A stretch of DNA of 64,000 nucleotides from Phycisphaerales bacterium (GTDB taxonomy: Bacteria; Planctomycetota; Phycisphaerae; Phycisphaerales; SM1A02). The notes below the pieces were generated by a model. The model ran no database searches. It was not told the origin of the DNA and saw only the letters and a program-made list of their open reading frames with translations. The first letter of the stretch is position 1, and the number at the start of each line of letters is the position of its first letter. Shown here in pieces: positions 54,030 to 63,045 of this stretch. Made by a program: the position numbers and the translations under genes. The DNA is taken from positions 213,522 through 277,521 of the forward strand of contig JAKVBU010000006.1 in assembly GCA_022446885.1 (NCBI GenBank), read 5' to 3'.

Positions 54030-54911
54030 GTGCTGTCTATCTGCAACCTGTCTCGGCGATTCAATCAACAACAGGTGCTCGACGGAGTATCTCTACAGGT
54101 TGATCCAACTGAGATCCTTGGCCTTGTTGGACCGAATGGGGCCGGGAAGTCCACGCTGCTGCGGTGTGTGATCGGTCTGGTCAGACCGGATCAGGGCACC
54201 ATTCAAGTCGGCGCCGTTGACGCACTCACGCACTCACTCGAAGCAAGATCGCTCATTGGATATGGGCCAAGTGAAACGGCCCTCTACCACCGCATGCGTG
54301 CAGGAGAGTTGCTGGAGTTCGCGTTGTCCTTCCATGAATCTGCCGATCTGGATGAGGGACGGGCACTGCTGCAACGGTTTGAGGTGCCTGTGCGACGTCG
54401 GGTCCGACACCTCAGCCACGGTATGAAGCGGAAGATCCTGTTGGCCCAAGCCCTTGCATCCGGTGCCGGTTTGCTCTTGCTGGATGAACCGATGGAGGCG
54501 TTGGATCCGGAAGCGCGAAGGATGGTCGAGCGGCTGTTGCGAGCGCGTGCCAGAGATGGTGCGGCAGTGCTCTTCTCGTCGCATGATCTTGCCTCAACTG
54601 AGCGACTCTGCGATCGAATCGCGTTTCTCCATCAGGGAGCGATCATTCGTGAGGGGCGTGCGGCTGAATTGCAGTCGGCAGCTTCGAGCGTCCTGAGATT
54701 GACGCTGAGGGAGCCAGTGAGCGTCGGGTCTCTGCCAACTCACAAGGGCTGGGTCTGGCAAGGCGAGCGCACCAGTTGGACACTTCGGCATGAAGACGCG
54801 ATCGAGGTCACACTCGGTCGGCTGCAACACCTCCCTATCGCCGGGATCAATGACGGATCCGAGTCACTCGAGGATCTGTTCGCAGCGCTTTGCCCTGGGG
54901 GTGGGTCGTGA
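54030..54911 (+). CDS. ABC transporter ATP-binding protein (ABC-2 type)
   Basis: A 293-aa ATPase: Walker A GPNGAGKST at 34-42, signature LSHGMKRKI (His in place of the usual Gly or Ser), Walker B LLLLDEPMEALDP and switch histidine SSHDLAS. The roughly 80-residue C-terminal tail resembles the extension of exporter ATPases of the bacitracin/Cu-processing type. It starts with GTG and overlaps the permease gene by one or a few bases. Substrate unknown. Confidence 0.93.
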   Translation: MLSICNLSRRFNQQQVLDGVSLQVDPTEILGLVGPNGAGKSTLLRCVIGLVRPDQGTIQVGAVDALTHSLEARSLIGYGPSETALYHRMRAGELLEFALSFHESADLDEGRALLQRFEVPVRRRVRHLSHGMKRKILLAQALASGAGLLLLDEPMEALDPEARRMVERLLRARARDGAAVLFSSHDLASTERLCDRIAFLHQGAIIREGRAAELQSAASSVLRLTLREPVSVGSLPTHKGWVWQGERTSWTLRHEDAIEVTLGRLQHLPIAGINDGSESLEDLFAALCPGGGS

Positions 54912-55675
54912 TGCTGGCGCGTCAGTACCTGCGGGAGATCTGGTGGATCATGGTCGGCTACCTGATCATTCTCGAGGGCGCGATGATCGCCGCAATTCTG
55001 TACTGGCCTCAGTTTCGCGACAATATCCCAGCGATCGCCAAGCTCGTGCCTTTTCAGGCACTGCAGGATCTGCTCGCACAAGTGGAGCACGCCGGTTACT
55101 GGCCGTACTTCGCGATTCAGCATTGGTTCAAGGGATGTTCCCTCTTTGGTGTAGCGGCAATTGCCTTCATGGGGAGCGGGCTGATTGCACGGGAAGCGGA
55201 TCAACGTACGGCGGAGTTTCTGTTGTCTCGCCCCGTGTCGCGCCGACGGATCTTGCTCACTCGATTTGCCGTACTCGGATTGGCCGTTGTGGCCCCGGTC
55301 TACATCACATCGATCACTGCGATCTGGATCAGTCCTGCAGTGGATGAGTACATCGGCTGGGGCGAGACATTGATCGCCTCAAGCTGGATGTCGCTGTTCC
55401 TGCTCATGTTGTGCGGGCTCTGCACACTGCTCTCGGCCCTGTCTACCAACCAATTCCGTGCAGGTGCCCTTCTGGTTGGCTTCATTCTCGTCAACTTCGC
55501 CGTGTATCTGGTTCAGTCGCTGGATCGATTCAGTCTGTTCAAGACCATTGATGTCTGGGCATTCATGGAGATTCACCTGGGCAAGACGCCATGGTTCATG
55601 ATGGGCCTGTTCGCGACCATCACGCTCGTTCAGTTTGCGGCGGCTGATCTCGTGTTTCGCCGACGCATGTTCTGA
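54911..55675 (+). CDS. ABC-2 type transporter permease
   Basis: A 254-aa membrane protein with about six hydrophobic segments (WWIMVGYLIILEGAMIAAIL first). READQRTAEFLLSRPVSRRR is the typical cytoplasmic loop of ABC-2 exporters that contacts the ATPase. The ATG at 54911 overlaps the ATPase stop (TGATG); GTG one codon earlier is an alternative. Probably a heteromeric exporter with the preceding ATPase. Confidence 0.9.
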   Translation: MLARQYLREIWWIMVGYLIILEGAMIAAILYWPQFRDNIPAIAKLVPFQALQDLLAQVEHAGYWPYFAIQHWFKGCSLFGVAAIAFMGSGLIAREADQRTAEFLLSRPVSRRRILLTRFAVLGLAVVAPVYITSITAIWISPAVDEYIGWGETLIASSWMSLFLLMLCGLCTLLSALSTNQFRAGALLVGFILVNFAVYLVQSLDRFSLFKTIDVWAFMEIHLGKTPWFMMGLFATITLVQFAAADLVFRRRMF

Positions 55676-55680
55676 GTGCA

Positions 55681-55686
55681 TACAGT
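55681..55686 (+). promoter_or_regulatory. Putative -10 element (TACAGT) of pepE
   Basis: TACAGT ends 7 bases before ATG 55694, just after the permease stop, allowing a separate leaderless transcript. Confidence 0.35.
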
Positions 55687-55693
55687 GCCCACC

Positions 55694-56413
55694 ATGCGCA
55701 TTCTTCTTGGCAGTGGTGGCAATCGAACCCAGGAACGGCAAGCACTCTGGCGGAGTGAGGCGGCCACGCTCTACGGCTCTGTGGCCCGTGTCCTGTTCAT
55801 TCCTTGGGCGATCGTCGATCATGACGGATACGAGCAGAAGATGAATGACCTGTTCGAAGGAACGGGCATCACGTTCGAATCGATCCACCATGCCGATGAC
55901 CCGGTCGAGGCTGTCCGGTCTGCTGATGGCGTGTATGTGGGGGGCGGGAATACATTCCTGTTGGCTCGTTCCCTGCATCACTTTGGCGTGATCGAGGCGA
56001 TTCGAACCCGAGTGCTGAAAGAAGGCCTGCCATACATGGGTGTGAGTGCCGGCTCCAATGTTGCCTGCCCGACGATGCAGACCACAAACGACATGCCAGT
56101 CGTGTTTCCTGGGTCATTCGAGACGCTGTCACTGGTGCCATTTCAAGTCAACGCCCATTACTACCCCGGTGCGATCTGGAGCAAGGACGAAGCGACGTTC
56201 ACAGAGCACTTCGGGGAGACACGGCAGGATCGGATCGCCGAGTTTCATCAGCACAACTCCAGGCCGGTTGTGGGCCTGCGGGAGGGGGCTTTCCTGCGGT
56301 GTGATGAGACCAGCGTGGTGCTTCGAGGTGGGCGGGCCACCGTGTTCTTCCAGGGTCTCCCGCCAGTCGAACAGGATGCCGAAGCCGACCTCTCTTCCTT
56401 GCTCGCCACTTGA
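55694..56413 (+). CDS. pepE: Peptidase E (alpha-aspartyl dipeptidase, S51 family)
   Basis: A 239-aa serine peptidase. MRILLGSGGNRTQERQALW begins it, GVYVGGGNTFLLARSL is the conserved oxyanion loop region, and MGVSAGSNVACPTMQTT carries the nucleophile Ser in GxSAG. FQVNAHYYP includes the His region. It cleaves Asp-X dipeptides in the cytoplasm. ATG 55694 matches the family start; a GTG six codons earlier is unlikely. Confidence 0.92.
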   Translation: MRILLGSGGNRTQERQALWRSEAATLYGSVARVLFIPWAIVDHDGYEQKMNDLFEGTGITFESIHHADDPVEAVRSADGVYVGGGNTFLLARSLHHFGVIEAIRTRVLKEGLPYMGVSAGSNVACPTMQTTNDMPVVFPGSFETLSLVPFQVNAHYYPGAIWSKDEATFTEHFGETRQDRIAEFHQHNSRPVVGLREGAFLRCDETSVVLRGGRATVFFQGLPPVEQDAEADLSSLLAT

Positions 56414-56470
56414 ATGTGGATGAATCGTGGCACTTGTGCCGCGGACGGGGGATCGCGTACAAGTGTCGGC

Positions 56471-57919
56471 ATGAAGCGAGGCGCCATCTTGGTTCTGCTT
56501 GTCGCATCGCTGTCGGCGTGCAAGGTTGGGCCAAACTACAGCCCACCGCAGTTGCCAATGCCGGACCGATTTGCGTGGTCCGACCCGGATCAAGACGCGC
56601 CCCCACTGCAGCCTGCAGACTGGTGGACACGGTTCAATGATCCGACTTTGAATCGCCTCGTACAGATGGCCAGTTCCGAAAACTACGACATTCGCAAGGC
56701 GATTGCCGTGATCGAACAGGACCGCGCCGCTCTGGGAGTCGCAAGGTCGGAGTTGTTCCCGGACATCGTTGCGTTGGCGAGTTACACCCATGAACGTACG
56801 CCGTCAGGCCAGGTTTCAACATCGGGGTATCAACTGGGCGGAACACCCTACGACGTCTGGATCGGCGCTCTGTCCATGACATGGGAGATTGACTTGTTCG
56901 GCCGCGTGGCCAGAGCGATCGAGCAGGCATCAGGTGATTTGCAGGCGGCTGTAGACGATTGGCGATACTCGCTCGTGACGGTGCGATCGGAAGTCGCAAC
57001 GAGCTACATCAACATCCGGGTGCTTCAGGCTCGTATTGATGCGCTGGAACAGAGTGTGGCGGCCCAGGAGCAGCTGCTCAGGCTCATCAGTGACCAGTCG
57101 GCACATGGCACGATTACAAAATCGCAGTTGCTGCAGGCACAGATTGACCTTGAACAGGCCATTGCAGCGGTTCCACCGGTGCAGTCCGCCTTGGCCACTG
57201 AGGTCGCGTCACTGGCAGTCATGCTCGGTCGCACCCCGGACACCATGAAGGGCATGCTGCAGCACGGGGGAATACCCGAGCCCCCGGACTCTGTCGCTGT
57301 AGGCATTCCGTCCGATCTGTTGCGAAGGCGTCCAGACGTGCGATCGGCCGAACGATCGCTGGCTGCAGCCACCGCCGCAATCGGAGAGGCCACGGCCGAT
57401 CTCTATCCGCAGATCAGTCTCACAGGGCACTTTGGTTTCGGTGCTGGCGAGTTTGGACAGTTGTTCCAGTGGGCGTCGCGTGCATACAGCATCGGGCCGA
57501 CCGTCAACTGGGACTTCTTCAATGCGGATCGGCTGCGTTCAATTGTCAATCAGAATGAGGCGATTACCCGTGCAGCGTTGCTCACCTATGAGCAGACGGT
57601 GATCACGGCGATTGGTGAGGTGGAAGCTGGGCTGGTTTCATTCACCCTGGCGGCCCAGCAGCGCAATGAACTCGAAATGGCTCTGCTACGCACTCATGAA
57701 ATTTGGAGCCTCGCTGCGGAGGCCTGGGCTGCGGGCGTATCCGACTACCAGACTGTGCTGACGGCTCGCCAGAGTGTCCTGACATTGGAGGACACCCTCG
57801 CACAGACCCGCGGGCTCGCAGCTACTTCGCTCGTCGATCTGTACCGGGCTCTGGGCGGTGGATGGTCAGTCGACATGATGCCCCGACTGGCGGGCGACAA
57901 GGAAGGTGATGCCTCATGA
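56471..57919 (+). CDS. RND efflux outer-membrane lipoprotein (OprM/NodT family)
   Basis: A 482-aa outer-membrane factor. MKRGAILVLLVASLSACKVG has the lipobox LSAC, followed by PNYSPP, the usual opening of this family. DWWTRFNDPTLNRLVQMA, SWEIDLFGRV-like MTWEIDLFGRVARAIEQA and PSDLLRRRPDVRSAERSLAA are diagnostic of the family's two repeats. It forms the TolC-like exit duct for the adaptor and pump encoded next, with a 4-base overlap to the adaptor. Confidence 0.94.
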   Translation: MKRGAILVLLVASLSACKVGPNYSPPQLPMPDRFAWSDPDQDAPPLQPADWWTRFNDPTLNRLVQMASSENYDIRKAIAVIEQDRAALGVARSELFPDIVALASYTHERTPSGQVSTSGYQLGGTPYDVWIGALSMTWEIDLFGRVARAIEQASGDLQAAVDDWRYSLVTVRSEVATSYINIRVLQARIDALEQSVAAQEQLLRLISDQSAHGTITKSQLLQAQIDLEQAIAAVPPVQSALATEVASLAVMLGRTPDTMKGMLQHGGIPEPPDSVAVGIPSDLLRRRPDVRSAERSLAAATAAIGEATADLYPQISLTGHFGFGAGEFGQLFQWASRAYSIGPTVNWDFFNADRLRSIVNQNEAITRAALLTYEQTVITAIGEVEAGLVSFTLAAQQRNELEMALLRTHEIWSLAAEAWAAGVSDYQTVLTARQSVLTLEDTLAQTRGLAATSLVDLYRALGGGWSVDMMPRLAGDKEGDAS

Positions 57920-59082
57920 TTCGTTGGACGATGATCGCCGTCATGGCCCCGGCCAGCCTCTGGGGCTGTGCAGAGACGCCTCAGCCGACGAACGAGACGC
58001 CACCAGTTGCCGTTACCACAACCACAGTCACTTCCGGTGATTTCGAGGTGAAGCGGGTGTATCCCGCCATTGCCTCGTCGCCTTGGCAGGTGGAGGTGGT
58101 TGCACGAGTTGATGGATGGCTCGACAAGCGGTTGTTTGATCAAGGTGATCAAGTTGAGGCGGGGCAGTTGCTCTTCGTCATACAACAGCGTGAGTACGAA
58201 GCCGATGTCGCATCGGCCGAGGCGGCGCTGCAGAGCGCTGTTGCCCAGGCTGAGCTGGCCGAGATCATCGTCGAACGAAATGCGCCGCTGGTTGCCACAG
58301 GCGCTGTTGCTGCCGAGACGTTTGACCAATACGAAGCAAATCTCGCTGTGGCTCGTGCAAGCATTCGTACTGCTGAAGCGCAATTGGTTCAAGCACGACT
58401 GCAACTGGAGTACACGGAGATTCGAGCACCGATTGCGGGGCGGATCGGAGCCAGTTCGATCGACCCGGGCACCTATGTGGCTCCCGGAAGCACCGCCGCA
58501 ACCCTGTGCACGATCGTCACCACGAATCCGATTCGCGTCAACTTCGCCCCTGCCGCCAACGAGTTTCCTGAGTACCTGTCAAAGATCGTCTCGGGCGGAA
58601 AGATGGCGGTTGAAGTTTCGATTCCCCGGCAGGACGGGTGGAAACGTGACGGCAAAGTCAGCTTCATCGACAACACCGCGAACCCGGATACCAGCCTCAT
58701 TCGAATGTGGACGGATCTGGAGAACAACGGTCACCAGCTGCTGCCTGGGCAGTACTGCGAGGCAACGGTGACGATGTCTGAACTTGACGATGCCTTGACG
58801 ATTCCGTCCAAGGCACTGGTCCAGGTTGCGTCCGATGTCTATGTCTGGCTGGTTGACAGCAATGACACCGTGAAAGAGACCAAGGTCGAGGTGGACTTCA
58901 TTCAAGGTGAAGATGCCGTCATCAAATCCGGGCTGAGATCCGGAGACCGAATCGTGCTGGAAGGTGTCAGCAAGATTCGATTCAACGGAACGAAGATCAC
59001 TGAAGCGCCACCACCGGCGCCCCCGGGTACACCTCCGCCAGCTGCAACATCGAGCGCCTCCAGCAGCACGAGCAGTCAATGA
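57916..59082 (+). CDS. RND efflux periplasmic adaptor (membrane fusion protein)
   Basis: A 388-aa adaptor, a likely lipoprotein (lipobox SLWGC). The lipoyl-like halves VVARVDGWLDKRLFDQGDQV and LEYTEIRAPIAGRIGASSID flank a coiled-coil hairpin (EADVASAEAALQSAVAQAEL). Beta-barrel and membrane-proximal domains follow. The C-terminus is a Pro/Ala/Ser-rich tail. The ATG overlaps the outer-membrane factor gene (ATGA) and its stop overlaps the pump gene the same way. Confidence 0.94.
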   Translation: MIRWTMIAVMAPASLWGCAETPQPTNETPPVAVTTTTVTSGDFEVKRVYPAIASSPWQVEVVARVDGWLDKRLFDQGDQVEAGQLLFVIQQREYEADVASAEAALQSAVAQAELAEIIVERNAPLVATGAVAAETFDQYEANLAVARASIRTAEAQLVQARLQLEYTEIRAPIAGRIGASSIDPGTYVAPGSTAATLCTIVTTNPIRVNFAPAANEFPEYLSKIVSGGKMAVEVSIPRQDGWKRDGKVSFIDNTANPDTSLIRMWTDLENNGHQLLPGQYCEATVTMSELDDALTIPSKALVQVASDVYVWLVDSNDTVKETKVEVDFIQGEDAVIKSGLRSGDRIVLEGVSKIRFNGTKITEAPPPAPPGTPPPAATSSASSSTSSQ

Positions 59083-62000
59083 TCGATTTCTTCATCAAGC
59101 GGCCGATTTTCGCGACAGTCGTGTCGTTGGTGATCATGCTCGCTGGCACTGTCTCGATGGTCGTATTGCCGATCGCTCAGTACCCGGAGGTGACACCCCC
59201 GCAGGTGACGGTGTCCTCGACGTACTCGGGTGCGTCGGCTTCCACCGTTTCGGATGTGATCACCAGACTGGTGGAGGAGCAGGTGAACGGCGTCGAAGGC
59301 ATGATCTACATGTCTTCGGCAAGTACGAACAACGGCGCCTCGATGATTCAGGTGACGTTCGAAGTCGGATACGACCAGAACATCGGCGCTGTCGACGTGC
59401 AGAACCGAGTGCAGCAGGCCGAGGCGAGACTGCCGGACGAGGTCCAGCGGTCCGGCGTTTCGGTGACAAAGCAATCGACTTCAATGACCGCCGTAGTCTC
59501 GCTACTGTCGACCGACGGGCGATTCGACAGTGCGTATCTGAGCAACTATGCCGACATTCATGTGACCGACCCGCTCAAGCGTGTGGTGGGCGTGGGACAG
59601 GTGACCAACTTCGGCCTGCGCGAGTACGCGATGCGTGTCTGGCTGAATCTCGACCTGATGTCGACCTATCGCATCACCACCTCTGACATCGTGAATGCCA
59701 TCTCGGCCCAGAACCAACAAGTCGCGGCTGGATCGGTTGGCCAGCCGCCGGTAATTGGAAACCCCTCGTTCAACCTGACGATCAACACACTTGGCCGGCT
59801 CACTACTGCCGAGCAATTCGGCGACATCATTCTGAAAGCCTCGCCTGGTGAAGTTGTTCGCCTCAAAGACGTCTCAAGAATCGAACTTGGGGCAGCGACC
59901 TATGTGAGTGACAGCAAGCAGAACGGGCAGCCTGCTGCCCAGCTTGGTGTGTTTCAGTTGCCCACGGCCAACGCAATGGATGTGGCGGCAGGCGTCAAAG
60001 CCACGATGGCGAATCTGGAGAAGAACTTTCCTGAGGGATTGTCCTGGAAGCTCACCTTTGACGGGACGGATTTCGTAAAGGCATCCATCGAGGATCTCGT
60101 GTGGACGATTCTCGAGGCGGTGGCCCTCGTCATTCTGGTGATCTACTTCTTCCTGCAGTCGGCCAGAGCCACATTGATTCCGGTGATCGCGATTCCAGTA
60201 TCGATCATCGGCGCCTTCGGAGCGATGCTCGCATTCGACTTCAGCATCAACATGCTGACTCTGCTCGGGCTGGTGCTCGCAGTAGGCCTGGTGGTGGACG
60301 ATGCGATCGTCGTCGTGGAAAATGTCGAACGCGAGTTGGAGGATGCGCCTGAGGGCACGCCCACGGCGGAGATCACGTCAAAGTCGATGCGGCAGGTTCG
60401 GGGCCCGATCATCGCGACCACACTCGTGCTGTTGGCGGTGTTTGTGCCAGCCGCCTTGATGCCGGGCATCACGGGTCGGCTGTACAACCAGTTTGCGCTG
60501 ACCATCGCGTTTTCGGTGCTCTTGTCGTCGATCGTCTCACTCACCATGACCCCTGCCATGTGCGCCCTGCTTCTGAAGCGGCGGAAAGAGGGCACATGGT
60601 CCAAGAAGTTGTTCCGTCCGGTGAATGCAGTGATTGACTGGTGCACCAATGTGTACGGCAGCATCGTCAAAGGATTCAGCCGTGTGTCGTGGCTTGCCGT
60701 GGTTGCACTGGCCGGAGTGCTAGTGGGCACCTTCGCGCTGCTGTACCAGACCCCCACCTCATTTGTTCCAGATGAGGACCAGGGCTACATCCTGATTGCC
60801 GCCCAGTTGCCCTCAGGAGCATCGCTGACTCGTACCGAGGCCATTGAGAAACGAATTGGTGAGATCTGTGGGACATTCCCTGAGATCGAAGACCTGATTG
60901 AGATCGCTGGGTATGACTTCATTTCCAGCGTCAGCCAGTTGAACTCCGGCTTCATCGTTCCGGTTCTCAAGCCATGGGACGAGCGCCCGGACGAGAGTCA
61001 GTCAGCAGCAGCGATCATCGAGAAGTTGAACGGCGAGTTCGCTTCGATCCCCGGCGCGTCGGTCGTGGCGATCAATCCACCTGCGATTCAAGGTCTTGGC
61101 ACGGTCGGCGGCTTTGATCTTCGTCTGCAGGACCTGAATGACTTGGGTATCGACGCGTTGGCAGCTGCGGCCAGAAAGGTCGCTGGCGCTGCGATGCGAA
61201 CACCGTACATCGGAATGGCCTACACCACCTTCCGAAACGACGTCCCACAGTTGTATCTGGACATTGACCGCACTGCTGCCCAGACCAGTGGAGTGAACAT
61301 TGGTTCGCTCTTCACGAGTCTGCAGGCGGCGTTGGGTTCCTACTACGTCAACGACTTCAATCGATTCGGCCGGGTGTACCAGGTGCTCATCGAGGCCGAA
61401 GCCAGGTACCGCATGGAGCCTGAGGACATTCTTGAAGTTCGCGTGCCGACGACTGATGGCACAATGGTTCCGCTCAAGTCGTTCGCGTCGGTGCGACGCG
61501 TCACCGGCCCGAACAACGTGCCCCACTACAACATTTACAACTCGATCCCGATCAATGGGACGCCGGCGCCGGGGTATTCCAGCGGTACGGCCATCACCGT
61601 CATGGAGAAGATCTGTGAGCGTGTGTTGCCCGAGGGAATTGGGTACGAGTGGTCTGGGCTGACCTATCAGGAGTTGGAGGCGGGGAATCTGGCACCGTTC
61701 GTGTTCGGGTTGGCATTGATTGCCGTGTTCCTGTTCTTGGCAGCGCAGTACGAGAGTTGGACATTGCCTGTGCTCATCTTGATGGCGGTGCCGCCGGGCA
61801 TTCTGGGGGCCATCGGCTTCCTGATGCTTCGTGACATGCCGCTGGATGTCTATGGACAGATCGGGCTGGTGATGTTGATCGGGTTGGCGGCGAAAAATTC
61901 GATTCTGTTGGTGGAGTTCGCCAAGCAGCACCGGGATGCAGGTGGTGGAATCGTGGAGTCGGCGGTGACGGCTGCACAGTTGCGTTTGCGACCGATCTTG

Positions 62001-62201
62001 ATGACGGCGTTGGCGTTCGGGATCGGCGTGATTCCGCTGGTCGTGGCGACGGGCGCGGGGGCGATGAGCCGCCAGTCGATCGGCACGACGGTGTTCGGTG
62101 GGATTCTGGTGGCGACGTTTGTGACGCTGCTGATCGTGCCGACGCTGTACGTGGTCATTGAGGGGCTGCGGAACAAGCTCGGCTTCGGCACTCAGCAGTG
62201 A
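59079..62201 (+). CDS. RND efflux pump permease (HAE1/AcrB family)
   Basis: A 1040-aa inner-membrane proton-driven pump. MIDFFIKRPIFATVVSLVIM is the standard N-terminus, LGLVLAVGLVVDDAIVVVEN contains the proton-relay aspartates of TM4, and QIGLVMLIGLAAKNSILLVE is the TM10 region. Large periplasmic loops between TM1-2 and TM7-8 are present. Together with the two upstream genes it makes a complete tripartite pump for hydrophobic or amphiphilic compounds. It is the last gene of the operon and is followed by a REP-like palindrome. Confidence 0.96.
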   Translation: MIDFFIKRPIFATVVSLVIMLAGTVSMVVLPIAQYPEVTPPQVTVSSTYSGASASTVSDVITRLVEEQVNGVEGMIYMSSASTNNGASMIQVTFEVGYDQNIGAVDVQNRVQQAEARLPDEVQRSGVSVTKQSTSMTAVVSLLSTDGRFDSAYLSNYADIHVTDPLKRVVGVGQVTNFGLREYAMRVWLNLDLMSTYRITTSDIVNAISAQNQQVAAGSVGQPPVIGNPSFNLTINTLGRLTTAEQFGDIILKASPGEVVRLKDVSRIELGAATYVSDSKQNGQPAAQLGVFQLPTANAMDVAAGVKATMANLEKNFPEGLSWKLTFDGTDFVKASIEDLVWTILEAVALVILVIYFFLQSARATLIPVIAIPVSIIGAFGAMLAFDFSINMLTLLGLVLAVGLVVDDAIVVVENVERELEDAPEGTPTAEITSKSMRQVRGPIIATTLVLLAVFVPAALMPGITGRLYNQFALTIAFSVLLSSIVSLTMTPAMCALLLKRRKEGTWSKKLFRPVNAVIDWCTNVYGSIVKGFSRVSWLAVVALAGVLVGTFALLYQTPTSFVPDEDQGYILIAAQLPSGASLTRTEAIEKRIGEICGTFPEIEDLIEIAGYDFISSVSQLNSGFIVPVLKPWDERPDESQSAAAIIEKLNGEFASIPGASVVAINPPAIQGLGTVGGFDLRLQDLNDLGIDALAAAARKVAGAAMRTPYIGMAYTTFRNDVPQLYLDIDRTAAQTSGVNIGSLFTSLQAALGSYYVNDFNRFGRVYQVLIEAEARYRMEPEDILEVRVPTTDGTMVPLKSFASVRRVTGPNNVPHYNIYNSIPINGTPAPGYSSGTAITVMEKICERVLPEGIGYEWSGLTYQELEAGNLAPFVFGLALIAVFLFLAAQYESWTLPVLILMAVPPGILGAIGFLMLRDMPLDVYGQIGLVMLIGLAAKNSILLVEFAKQHRDAGGGIVESAVTAAQLRLRPILMTALAFGIGVIPLVVATGAGAMSRQSIGTTVFGGILVATFVTLLIVPTLYVVIEGLRNKLGFGTQQ

Positions 62202-62212
62202 CCCCAGCAGTG

Positions 62213-62308
62213 ACCCGTCGGGTCATTTATCTCTGTGCACTCCAGTGGTTTACGTCGCGCCGTCGCTGTAAGTGCCTGCTGCAGAGGGAGATAAATGACC
62301 CGACGGGT
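62213..62308. repeat. REP/BIME-like inverted repeat beside the RAYT gene
   Basis: Two perfect 21-base inverted arms, 62213-62233 and 62288-62308, separated by a 54-base spacer. Each arm begins or ends with the small palindrome ACCCGTCGGGT followed by CATTTATCTC. The arrangement (two head-to-head REP units next to a REP-associated tyrosine transposase gene) is that expected of a BIME. No further copies were seen in this window. Confidence 0.75.
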
Positions 62309-62318
62309 TAGGCGTTTT

Positions 62319-62343
62319 GGTGGGGGGAGGGCTCGCCCCCACC
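62319..62343 (+). repeat. Short GC-rich hairpin upstream of the RAYT gene
   Basis: GGTGGGGG (62319-62326) pairs with CCCCCACC (62336-62343) over a 9-base loop, directly between the palindrome and the RAYT start at 62365. It could limit read-through from the RND operon or be part of the REP structure. No T-run follows. Confidence 0.5.
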
Positions 62344-62364
62344 TCTCCCTGTAATCCTGCCCTC

Positions 62365-63045
62365 ATGACAAAGCGACGCCCCGACTACGCCGGCACCATC
62401 CTCCACGTCTACAACCGACGCGTAGACCGCCAGACCCTCTTTCACAACAACACCGACTACCTCGAGTTTCGGTCACTGCTGACCAAGGCGATCTGCCGCG
62501 TCCAGATAGACCTCCTGCAATGGTGCCTCATGCCCAACCACTGGCACTTGGCACTCATCCCCACCGGACCCAAGGATCTCCCCCGCCTCATGCACTGGCT
62601 ACAGGGAACCCACGCCAAGTGCTGGCGCACCCGGCATGGCACCCTCGGCGAAGGGTCCCTCTACCAACGCCCCTATCGAGTCACACCCGTGCAAGATGGC
62701 GAACACCTCAACACACTCATTACCTACATCGCTCAGAACCCCATCAGGGCTGGGCTCTGCAAACACCCCTCCCAATGGCCGTGGCAAGGTGGACGCCTGC
62801 ACAGTTCTGCTGCAGCAGCAGACACACTCCTCGAGTCAGCCCGGAAGGCAATCGACCGACATCTCTCCTCACTTCAGCCTCTTGGAGATCCCGCATGGAG
62901 TTGGGAGGCCGCCCGACGGCTCCAACTCACCAGCCACTTCCGAAACATAGGACGGCCCGAACTTCCTCACTTCGGATCTACACCAAGCCCCAGCCCATCC
63001 ATCAACCACGCATCTTCCCAAGCGACCTCCCGAAAGCGGGCATAA
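62365..63045 (+). CDS. REP-associated tyrosine transposase (RAYT, IS200/IS605 Y1 superfamily)
   Basis: A 226-aa protein of the Y1 transposase fold. GTILHVYNRRVDRQTLF is the family opening, LLQWCLMPNHWHLALIP holds the HUH-type H-x-H metal motif, and LNTLITYIAQNPIRAGL contains the catalytic Tyr with the conserved NP. RAYTs are domesticated single-copy relatives of IS200 transposases that cut and join REP sequences; a REP-like inverted repeat lies immediately upstream. The last 25 or so residues (Ser/Pro-rich) overlap the convergent peptidase gene by 79 bases, so the native C-terminus may have been shorter. Confidence 0.88.
   Translation: MTKRRPDYAGTILHVYNRRVDRQTLFHNNTDYLEFRSLLTKAICRVQIDLLQWCLMPNHWHLALIPTGPKDLPRLMHWLQGTHAKCWRTRHGTLGEGSLYQRPYRVTPVQDGEHLNTLITYIAQNPIRAGLCKHPSQWPWQGGRLHSSAAAADTLLESARKAIDRHLSSLQPLGDPAWSWEAARRLQLTSHFRNIGRPELPHFGSTPSPSPSINHASSQATSRKRA

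Noticed and set aside
61002..61931. A 309-codon antisense frame in the RND pump gene
   Set aside because: His/Gln/Arg-rich composition typical of the complement of a GC-rich coding strand; the pump frame is unambiguous.
62199..62220. Short tandem AGCAGTGACCC copies just before the palindrome
   Set aside because: Two 11-base near-copies partly inside the pump stop region; too short to call a target-site duplication or att site.
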